Shown: in pieces, positions 55,579 through 64,000 of the stretch | How positions within the stretch are numbered: position 1 is the stretch's first letter | How the letters are laid out: the number at the start of each line of letters is the position of its first letter | Assembly (NCBI GenBank): GCA_018292915.2 | Contig: JACVVK020000169.1 | Coordinates: 749,501-813,500 of the forward strand | Length of the DNA stretch: 64,000 nt | Direction: 5' to 3' | Origin: Batillaria attramentaria | Taxonomy: Eukaryota > Mollusca > Gastropoda > Batillariidae | Made by a program: the position numbers and the translations under genes | The notes under the pieces: generated by a model | Seen by the model: the letters and a program-made list of their open reading frames with translations, nothing else | The model's database searches: none | Told to the model about the DNA's origin: nothing

Positions 55579-58460
55579 GTGCGTTACATTTCTCTTTTTC
55601 ATGTATATCTGTATTTATGCCCTCGATTGCAGCTCGGGTCGAGATCATTCTGGTGCCTGGAAGCAAAAACTGTGTTTTGACCCTGATTATAAATAAGGAA
55701 GAATGCCGGTTGAGGCTTTCCGATATGCAGCGCGCCTGCAACATGTGGAGTTCTTTTGTGAAAGGTTGTTAAAGTGCGCAAAACGTTTTCAGTGAGAACC
55801 AGAGTGCAATGCACACAATCGAAACGAAGTTCAATGACCTCTTCCTTTCGTGTCACTCGTGCCGAGAAACATGTAGGATGCATTTGTTTTTTGGGTTTTT
55901 TTTCTCATTTTTAGAGGCTTTTTAGGAAAGACTTCATTCAAAGTTTTGTACACACATATTTGTACAGCCAATATGATCTCCACCCAGCTAGAACTTGAAC
56001 AGATGGACCCACCTGTAAACATACATGCCCAGGGTAAATTCAGTTTGTTTTTTTGTTGTTGTTTTTTTAACATTGATGACCAAATGTACTGTTTGAATAC
56101 AAGGCCAGTTTACTATGGTGTACTGGAACTAATCTTAGAAGCTGGTCCAAACTGTAATCAATCAATACTGTAATTGATAACACATGAGAGATGGTGTTCC
56201 CCATAACCCAGAATGGTACAGACGTGAGTGTATGGCTTAATTATGTCTGTGGCAGTCTTGACATGCGATGTTTTCGTTTTCTCAGGCACAATGAGGGACA
56301 AATGAAGGTGTTCTATGTGGGTGGACCAAATGAACGAAAGGATTTTCATATTGAAGAGGGAGAAGAGGTGAGATGTAGTGGGTACACTAGCTGGCTTCTG
56401 ATGATCACATTTTAAAGAGCTGAGTATGTAATGTGGTAAAACAGGTTGTGCATGCAATTTCTATCATTCCTCTCGTTTATTTATTCATGCACATGAACAG
56501 TCTCTAAATTGTGTGTTGTAGTGCATTACCAATATAGTGATCCTGTGACCAGCTGATCATATTAGTTTATTTTTTCCCAGCTGTTCTACATGCTGAAGGG
56601 TGACATGGTTCTGAAGGTGGTGGAACAGGGCAAACACCGAGATATTCCAATCAAAGAAGGACAGGTGAGAGGGGTTCTGTATGGTCTAGTCACTTAGGAA
56701 TACTACTTACTAGAGTAAAGACTCGGTCAGGTTTGTTTGAAGTTCTTCAAGTTTTCAGTTCTGTTGTTCAGTTACCTCTAGACACAGATTACCATTATGT
56801 ATGTTCACATTACAATGTAAACATTTAGTATTATACATTTGTATCAACCTGCAGTGACCGTAGTCAGCCTGCAATGTCTGATAATTCAAGCTTTCTCAGG
56901 GCTTGTGCCGTACCCATGTTGCTCCACTTGGATTTTCATTATGATGCTTACGGGTGTGTATTACAGCTATTTTTGTTACCTGGGCGGATTGCACACTCAC
57001 CACAACGTAAAGCAGACACCATTGGGCTGGTCATTGAGCGGGAGCGATCAGAGGAGGAAAAGGATGGCTTGAGGTATATGGCACTTGCTATTTGTTGTGT
57101 CCCTCCACTCTCTCCTAAAGGAGAGTGGTTTTAAAGTAAGACCAAAGAAAATCTTGAACAACAGGAAAATGAGTCGCTTACTACCGCTTTGAATGACTAC
57201 AGTTAATTTAAGTTTGGGTATGGGCCGTGCAGATCTTGATATTGATAGTGATATATGTGTGTGTATGAGGGGAAAGAAGGTGTCTTTGATGTACAGTTCA
57301 CATCTCTGGGTGTATTTTTCACACAGAGTTCTGTCGTCTGTTGCAGGTACTATGTGGAGAAAGATGGGAAACTGACAACTGAGTCCTTGTATGAAGAATG
57401 GTTTCACTGTGAGGATCTTGGCACACAGCTGGCTCCTATCATTAAAAAGTACGCTGCCATGTGTTGAAATAGGGAGAGGGAGTGTGTGTGTGTGTGTGTG
57501 TGGTGTGTGTGTGTGTGTGTTTGTACACATGTTTGTGCATACTCTGTGTGTGTGTGTGTGTGGATGTTTCTGATGAACTGTACAGAGTTCAGCTTTGTCA
57601 GCAGAAACATGGTTCAGTGTCCATTTATCTGTTACAAAGGTGATAAAACTGATACCTTATTCTTGGGCAGAAAATACTCATTTTATTTTATGTTATTTTT
57701 TAAGCAGCAATGAGCATGTTGGGTGATTGTTGCAGGTTCTTTGCTTCAGAACAGTACAAGACTGGGAAGCCAATTCCAGGTAAGAACAGATAATTTGCGT
57801 GAGACACTGCATCATTATTTTAAACATTTATTTAGAGCAAACAGCATGAATGTAAAGCCTTGGAGAAGACAGATACTCCTCAAACATCACATTTCCCTAG
57901 ACATTCATTTCTATTGAAAATGTTATTACTGCTGCGACTTCAAATAACAAGCTTGCCCTGGAGTGTAAAGTGAAGTCAGAAAACACCCATCTCTGAAACA
58001 CTTTCAGGAACGATCCCTGAGAAGCCACCAGTAACACTCAACTCGGAGATTGCTTTGGAGGATCCATTTCATCTGATGACGTGGATCGCAGAGAACCGCA
58101 CCCAGCTGGATGAGGAGGGTTCCATCCCAGTGTTTGGTGAGCAGTATCAGTTCCAGGTAAGTAGTGCCCCATTTCTTCTGTTATCTCAAGTGCATGTGTA
58201 TATATAGTAGAGCACGTGGTGAGCAGTATCAGTTCCAGGTAAGTAGTGCCCCATTTCTTCTGTTATCTCAAGTGCATGTGTATATATAGTAGAGCACACG
58301 TTCAGATGAGTTTATGATATTTTTTCCCATCAATCATGCTATGTCAGAATCACTCAGTTGTGTTCACACACACACACACACAGCACACTTTTACATGAGT
58401 TTATGATATTTTTTCCCATCAATCAGTGCTATGTCAGAATCACTCAGTTTGTGTTCACAC

Positions 58461-58515
<55 letters not shown>

Positions 58516-58584
58516 CACACTTTTAGATGAGTTAATGATATTTTTTTCCCATCAATCATGATATGTCAGAATCACTCAGTTGTG

Positions 58585-58621
<37 letters not shown>

Positions 58622-58785
58622 CACACTTTTAGATGAGTGTATGATATTTTTTCCCATCAATCATGCTATGTCAGAATCACTCAGTTGTGTTTACACACAG
58701 ACACACACACACACAGCACACTTTTAGATGAGTTTATGATATTTTTTTCCCATCAATCATGCTATGTCAGAATCACTCAGTTGTG

Positions 58786-58840
<55 letters not shown>

Positions 58841-59157
58841 CACACTTTTAGATGAGTGTATGATATTTTTTCCCATCAATCATGCTATGTCAGAATCACT
58901 CAGTTGTGTTTACACACACACACACACACACAGCACACTTTTAGATGAGTTTATGATATTTTTTTCCCATCAATCATGCTATGTCAGAATCACTCAGTTG
59001 TGTTTACACACACACACACACACACACACACAGCAACACACACACACAGCACACACACACACACACAGCACACACACACACAGCACACTTTTAGATGAGT
59101 TTATGATATTTTTTCTCATCAATCATGCTATGTCAGAATCACTCAGTTGTGTTTACA

Positions 59158-59229
<72 letters not shown>

Positions 59230-60462
59230 TACACACTTGCAAGATCATATCAGAGAGTAAGGTGTGTATGAGGTATGTTTTTTTTTTATAGAGAGAACTT
59301 TTGCTGCTGCTGTGCTATATGGTTGTCTGTTTTGCAGGTTACGGTGTATGGTAATGGCAAAAATACTGGCAAGATTGATAATGTGGAAACTTTCATCTGG
59401 CAGATTGTAAGTACTGGTAATTTCCATGGCTATATTCAACTGTACATAAAACAGTTTATTTTCTATACTGCTTAGCTGCAAAGCTACAGTATTTCAGTTT
59501 CATTTTGTCAGTTTTTTTTATTTATTTCATTCTTTTTCTTTGCTACTATTATCATTATGATTATTTTGCTTTTTTTTCTGAAGTGTGCTGTCGGAGACAC
59601 TAGTAGTGTCAAAAGGGGCAGCAGATTCCTGCTACAGTAACAGAAATCATTTGTGGTTACAGGAGGGCCAGTCAACTGTAACTGTGGAAGGGAAAGAATA
59701 CACGCTACAGGAAAACGATACACTGTTGGTGCGAGCTGGACAGGAGTGAGTAGACTATTGTACTCTGTAAGATGATAATGCTCAAGTTTACTGGAGTCTA
59801 GTGCTTACTAAAGAAGTCTTCTTTTCACATTCTTTTTCACTGAAAATTATCATCTTGAGGTGTTCTTAACTCATCAATCACCATGTCAAGCGGATCTGAC
59901 TTTTGATGAACACACACCTTGTTTGAGTCTGACCTGTTTTTATTCATTAATTTTGGCTACTTATTCTGCATCATTTTGAGTGGGATATATATATATATAC
60001 TTTTGAAGCTCAGAAATAGCGCATTCATTGGAATACATTAATGTGGTGAACTTGATACTAGATGTTGATGTACAGCAGTGTACACAATAGTGGTAAGACT
60101 TCATGCATTTGCATACCTGGCATGGCGTGCCAAAGAGTTCAACACCTTGGAGGGGTGTAAATGTTATGGGCATTTAAATTGCATGCTGTTTTCATTGAAA
60201 ACGTGAAACTTCTGCTGCCCACACCATGTCTGTGAAAGTGGTTTTCAGAAGCTAGAGAGAGCTGTTTCACATGCTTGCGTGCTCTTGGTGTATTCTCATG
60301 GATTTATCTTCAGGAAGATAATCTGTTTGTATCAGTAAGAATTTGAATGTTCAGAGCTGCTCATTCCTGTTATTATTTTGCAGGTACAAAGCAAGACGCC
60401 CCACAGGTTCAATGTCCTTGATCTGCTACCAGGATCCATCCCGCAAGGGCATGGCTGCGTAA
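55445..60462 (+). CDS. HAAO: 3-hydroxyanthranilate 3,4-dioxygenase, complete, 10 exons, 310 aa
   Basis: HAAO opens the ring of 3-hydroxyanthranilate with O2 to give the precursor of quinolinate, in the kynurenine branch of tryptophan breakdown; it is a cytosolic cupin with one ferrous iron. Exons: 55445-55578, 56286-56367, 56581-56664, 56967-57073, 57347-57448, 57736-57779, 58008-58156, 59338-59406, 59663-59745, 60384-60462, all GT-AG and in phase. Diagnostic strings: [66 protein letters not shown]. Iron ligands are H66, E72 and H110; substrate contacts are R114 and E124, with the same spacing as in other HAAO enzymes. Human HAAO is 286 aa; the extra length is mainly an N-terminal extension before [11 protein letters not shown]. 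No frameshift or stop. No C-terminal CxxC rubredoxin-like site, as in animal enzymes. Confidence 0.98.
56286..56367 (+). CDS. HAAO: HAAO exon 2 (iron ligands)
   Basis: Encodes [20 protein letters not shown] then HIEEGEE. The His and the final Glu of HIEEGEE are the first two iron ligands (H66, E72). Confidence 0.97.
56581..56664 (+). CDS. HAAO: HAAO exon 3
   Basis: 28 codons, [20 protein letters not shown] then DIPIKEGQ, the cupin strand pair after the first metal motif. Acceptor tttttcccag, donor gtgaga. Confidence 0.97.
56967..57073 (+). CDS. HAAO: HAAO exon 4 (third iron ligand)
   Basis: Encodes [20 protein letters not shown] then [16 protein letters not shown]110 is the third iron ligand; R114 and E124 hold the substrate carboxylate and hydroxyl. 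Confidence 0.97.
57347..57448 (+). CDS. HAAO: HAAO exon 5
   Basis: Encodes [20 protein letters not shown] then [13 protein letters not shown]. The W(F/Y)[11 protein letters not shown] stretch is highly conserved in HAAO. Confidence 0.97.
57736..57779 (+). CDS. HAAO: HAAO exon 6 (44 nt)
   Basis: Encodes [14 protein letters not shown], matching the FFSSEQYRTGKPIP segment of vertebrate HAAO. Phases fit both neighbours. Confidence 0.96.
58008..58156 (+). CDS. HAAO: HAAO exon 7
   Basis: 49 codons plus a split Gly: [20 protein letters not shown] through [10 protein letters not shown]. The last bases of this exon and its donor are duplicated 82 bp downstream. Confidence 0.95.
58135..58289 (+). repeat. 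82-bp tandem duplication spanning the HAAO exon 7 donor
   Basis: TGGTGAGCAGTATCAGTTCC at 58135 recurs at 58217, each with the same gtaagtag donor and following intron sequence through GTAGAGCAC. Only the first donor keeps the frame. Confidence 0.93.
58290..59225 (+). repeat. Minisatellite in HAAO intron 7 (about 8 units)
   Basis: Units of about 90-150 bp containing GATGAGTTTATGATATTTTT, CATCAATCATGCTATG and CAGAATCACTCAGTTGTG, each followed by a (CA)n of varying length. Confidence 0.93.
59338..59406 (+). CDS. HAAO: HAAO exon 8
   Basis: 23 codons, [20 protein letters not shown] then WQI, the start of the second, degenerate cupin half. Acceptor gttttgcag, donor gtaagt. Confidence 0.95.
59663..59745 (+). 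CDS. HAAO: HAAO exon 9
   Basis: Encodes [20 protein letters not shown] then LLVRAGQ, matching the EGSSVVTM.GR...L...D.LLV.AG segment of other HAAO proteins. Confidence 0.95.
60384..60462 (+). CDS. HAAO: HAAO exon 10 and stop
   Basis: Encodes [20 protein letters not shown] then KGMAA and TAA. The C-terminal (S.)QDP..K pattern matches animal HAAO. Confidence 0.95.
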
Positions 60463-61048
60463 CCTTGAAGATGGCTGCTCAAAAGTTCTTTGCACAACGT
60501 GTGTGATTACCGACATCCAACCACTGTTGTGTTTTCCTGTTCAGTTTCAAATTTGTCCAGATGGTTAGTGTCTGTTGTGATATGTGTAGTATGAACTATG
60601 ATACTACCTTCTTGTCCCTTGTTTTTTCATGGGCACCATTTCTTCAAGGAGAGTTGTTCATGTGTGTCAGATGTTCATGTTCTATTTGTTGTGCATTTCA
60701 AAACAGATAATTCATCAGTATGTTCAGATGGTGCACATGTGATTGTGAAACATTGTGTCTAACAGTGACATGGTTTCTCTTTGTTGTACATGTACTGGTG
60801 ATGAAGTTATCTCCTGTTGAACCCTTGTTTTATTCAGTTACATCATGTGTTTGATGTTCGGATTCTGATCTCTTTCACTTTTTATTTTCCTATCATGTCT
60901 TTCTTGTTCTCTGGCAGTTGCGGCTTAATACATTACTAACTGTGCCATAATTTCATTTTAAAGAAACTGTGGGTCTGGTTCTTGTATTTTACAACTCATG
61001 GTGTTTTTAAACAGTACATGCAGCAGTAACTGATAACTAGGACCATAC

Positions 61049-61054
61049 AATAAA
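61049..61054 (+). terminator. HAAO: Candidate polyadenylation signal for HAAO
   Basis: AATAAA about 590 nt after the HAAO stop. A second AATAAA at 61397-61402 follows a T/G-rich run and is an alternative. Confidence 0.4.
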
Positions 61055-61845
61055 AAAACATAACAGACATTTTTCACCACGTGCTGAAATTTTGCAACAG
61101 ATCTGATGGTACATGTACTTACTTGCATGACACTGCAGTTTGTTTTCCAGAAAACTCCAGGGTCAGCAAAGTCATCATTTCCAAGCTGCCATAAGTCACA
61201 TAGATGGACAGAATTAGGAAGCAGTCGTTGATTCAAAATATCAGTGTAAAAATACCTAACATTGATGTATTTTGTGGAGTTTTTTTTGTTTTTGTTTGGT
61301 TTGGTTTTTTGTTTGGTTTGGTTTTTTTGTTGTTTTTTTTTGTTGTTTTTTTTTTTTTTTTTTTGGGGGGGGGGGGGGGGGGGTCTAGCAGCAGTGAATA
61401 AAGTGAATCCCTTCAGTGAATCAACTGTAAAACTTCATTAAGCTGTAAGGAACCGTTATTTCTTGAACAATAACAAGTCATGTTGCTCCACAAACTGTTT
61501 TAGTGGAACACAAGACGGATCCAGCAGATCACATGTAACAGACCTGCATTTATTGATTTTGAAAAAGCACTGTGCAAAGCTACTGTTTGCAATAGTCAAC
61601 AAATTTCAGTCATCAAAATGTTGTTTTTTTTTTGGTGGGTTTTTTTTTTGGTTTTTGTTTTTTTTTTTTTTTGGTTAAACATGGATCTATATACTTAATC
61701 ATATGACATGTAGCTTTTCCCTTGCTTTCAATGCATTTTAGCTGATTACATTGTTTTAGACATGTCTGTACTTGCCTTTGCATGTCAGCTTCATGTTGGA
61801 GTTATCTTCATGTCTTCTACTATAGCCTTTGATTTACCATAGTTT

Positions 61846-62264
61846 GGCTCAGCTGGTAAGGTTTGCCCACTAGGGGGTGCAAATGTATCCCAGTCATTTG
61901 CAGCAGGAGCAATTGTACTCCAACTCTCCACTCAGCGGGGGAATTGTATTCCTGCCCTTCAGTCACCTCTCGCAATATTTCCACGCTATTTCTATCAACA
62001 GGCTCGTGCCCAGACAGCCAAACGGTTACAAATTACAACAGATATTATATACCTGCACATATATTTCACCATCTGATTCGTTTAATGCTTTTGTTCAGTT
62101 ACAATCATAAAACAAAGCTGTCACGTGACTTCAACTTGCAAGACTCAAATCCAGAATAACATATATATGCACTGTGTCCCATGCAGCCAGGGTACATTTG
62201 CTTCCCCTGCAAATGACTGGTATACATTTTGCACCCCTAACAGGTGAACTACGCCAAATGAGCC
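61846..62264. mobile_element. MITE family A copy downstream of HAAO (419 bp)
   Basis: Inverted ends GGCTCAGCTGGTAAGG / CTACGCCAAATGAGCC. A TAGTTT-like repeat on each flank may be the target duplication. The orientation matches the copy at 18583. Confidence 0.83.
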
Positions 62265-63383
62265 TTAGTTTGGAATTCTTTATCATGTTGAACGTGTTTT
62301 CTACAGTAAAGAGCATGTTGTTTTCACTAATGTAAAGTGATGTACTGTTAACAGGAAAACCACAATAAAACAAAAACAAACAAAAACATGTCTTTTTCTA
62401 TATCATCAGATCCAATTTACTCACAAGAATCTCTGTACTTTAGACATAGAATGAAAATGAGATCCTGGGGGTTGTGACTGGGTACTACAGATTCATCTGT
62501 ATCCAGTCAAATTGAATAAGCAGTGTTTTTGAGACTCTGTACACATTCACTCAATTCGTAAAAATCAGACATTTCAATCTGCATCTGATCAGACCACACA
62601 CTGCAAAGTGACTGGTGTATGTCTGTACAGCAGCACCTAATATGATTGCACAGTTACTACAAATTGCTGAATCACAGGGTAAAAAATACCTGACATACTG
62701 TTTGCAAAATACAAGAATAATTTTGAGTTGACCAATGCCTTTCTTTACAAATGCTAAATATAACACTTGTCATGATGGAAGCACTCTAAATGTCCAAAAA
62801 TATGCACCTGGTATGGGCTGCACCTAATGTTGGATTGTAATTATGCAGGTGCTTTGTGAAAATAGACATGAATAATTGACAGTGACGACGCAGTTACAAA
62901 TGCACTAACACAGTAATGTTCACCACAGCTGTTTGCACACTGCACACGTTTGTACCCTCTTTGTCATCTGTAACATCCTGACATTTACAAACAAAAAACA
63001 GAAAAAAAGGTGACAAGTAATAACCAAAAGCAAAGAGGACTGGAGGCAAAACCTGTCCATAGTCATGTCTTCACATTCATTTCAGGATAGCGAGATCAGG
63101 AAGGTGTCAAACTAATGGTGTTTATCATGTCGTCATAATGACTACTACATATTCTACAACAATGGCCACCATTTGCTAAGGAAACCAGCAGTGTTATGCC
63201 AGTGACTTCAAAGAGGAACAGCAGATGAGAAGATCTGTCCCAACAATCTACCAGTGACCAGAATTCAAGCATGACTCAGGAGAACTCTAGCTCCTGCATA
63301 ACTGAAGAAGATGCCCATCAAGGAGAAGTGATCACAGAAGGAACACTTACTAGAGTTACTTCTTCTTCTTCTGCGTTCCCTCT

Positions 63384-63740
63384 TCTGCACTCCGCCTCTG
63401 TTCTGCACTCCGCCTCTGTTCTGCACTCCGCCTCTGTTCTGGACTCCGCCTCTGTTCTGGACTCCGCCTCTGTTCTGGACTCCGCCTCTGTTCTGCACTC
63501 CGCCTCTGTTCTGCACTCCGCCTCTGTTCTGCACTCCGCCTCTGTTCTGCACTCCGCCTCTGTTCTGGACTCCGCCTCTGTTCTGGACTCCGCCTCTGTT
63601 CTGGACTCCGCCTCTGTTCTGCACTCCGCCTCTGTTCTGGACTCCGCCTCTGTTCTGCACTCCGCCTCTGTTCTGCACTCCGCCTCTGTTCTGGACTCCG
63701 CCTCTGTTCTGGACTCCGCCTCTGTTCTGGACTCCGCCTC
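63384..63740. repeat. 18-bp minisatellite, about 20 units
   Basis: Unit CTGCACTCCGCCTCTGTT with a C/G variant at the fourth base. The two variants occur in blocks (three C, three G, four C, three G, then mixed, then three G). Begins directly after the LINE stop codon. Confidence 0.95.
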
Positions 63741-64000
63741 AGATGATTAGCTTTGTGGTCTTTATATCAGCAGTGGTCTTCAAGAGGTCTGTTTTGCTGC
63801 CCCAGAGTTTCTCTGCCAGTGTGGCTCCGTTCGGCCAGTGTTGTGTCCTTGCTTCTTTGAAAAGGGGGCAGGACTGCAGAATGTGTTCTGGGGTTTGAGG
63901 GGCTGTTCCGCACGGACAGTCTGGTGAGTGTGACAGCCCAAGGCGGCACAGGTGGGCACGCAGTCTGCAGTGTCCAGTTCGTAGTCTGAAGATGGTGGTC
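63739..64000 (-). pseudogene. LINE reverse-transcriptase ORF, C-terminal end (runs off the window)
   Basis: Minus strand encodes TIFRLRTGHCRLRAHLCRLG, a cysteine/histidine motif CPCG...PEHILQSCP, and ends [16 protein letters not shown] at 63739. This is the usual C-terminal pattern of LINE ORF2 proteins (...LRTGH..L..HL.R......C.CG....HIL..CP). Only the last ~86 codons are in the window; intact within it. Clade not determined. Confidence 0.8.

Larger units (their letters stand above)
60463..63383 (+). other. HAAO 3' UTR and downstream DNA
   Basis: Holds the candidate polyA signals, a T-rich run ending in 20 G (61271-61383), a second T-rich block (61621-61673), the MITE at 61846-62264, and otherwise unique AT-rich sequence without recognised genes. 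Confidence 0.6.

Noticed and set aside
63271..63750. 159-codon plus-strand frame of [13 protein letters not shown] repeats and its minus-strand QNRGGV counterpart
   Set aside because: Both are readings of the 18-bp minisatellite following a LINE; nothing else supports a protein.

Overview
This window is animal nuclear DNA. It has spliceosomal genes with many short exons and long introns, dense (CA)n/(GT)n microsatellites, and several families of short inverted-repeat transposons and tRNA-derived SINEs. A mollusc or other lophotrochozoan is my best guess from the general character of the sequence. No marker in the window proves it.

Two host genes can be reconstructed exon by exon. On the minus strand, from 45795 down to at least 9321, lies a kinesin-3 motor gene of the KIF16B / KIF16A (STARD9) group. 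I place 21 coding exons that join in perfect phase into the first 634 residues: the motor domain, neck, and an FHA domain. The stalk, tail and any lipid-binding domain would lie beyond the left edge of the window or in exons I could not recognise. On the plus strand, 55445-60462, lies a complete 10-exon gene for 3-hydroxyanthranilate 3,4-dioxygenase (HAAO, 310 aa), the iron enzyme of the kynurenine pathway. The two genes are arranged head to head, about 9.65 kb apart.

The most striking feature is a full-length Ginger1-type DNA transposon at 50183-54679, between the two genes. It has about 225-bp terminal inverted repeats ending TGTAG...CTACA and a perfect CCGG target-site duplication. Its single gene, on the minus strand, encodes a Gypsy-integrase-like DD35E transposase with a zinc-binding HHCC domain and a GPY motif. 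The transposase is fused through an octapeptide-repeat linker to an OTU-type cysteine protease domain. It contains one clean GT-AG intron and is broken by a handful of single-base indels.

Other mobile DNA: a PIF/Harbinger remnant (18779-19652) nested inside one of four copies of a ~400-425 bp MITE family; a piggyBac-type MITE (32156-32387) with TTAA duplications; a pair of ~340-bp GGGCTTAAA elements; an 894-bp inverted-repeat element (34364-35257); tRNA-derived SINE pieces; and the 3' end of a LINE at the right edge (63739-64000) abutting an 18-bp minisatellite.

Layout: 1-9320, presumed continuation of the kinesin gene, mostly repeats with one plausible microexon; 9321-45795, kinesin exons, with introns of up to 10.5 kb that carry most of the MITEs; 45796-50178, upstream DNA with a 3-unit satellite and a palindromic element; 50179-54683, Ginger1 and its target duplication; 54684-55444, GC-rich HAAO upstream region; 55445-60462, HAAO, with an expanded minisatellite in intron 7; 60463-63383, HAAO 3' UTR and a MITE; 63384-64000, minisatellite and LINE tail.
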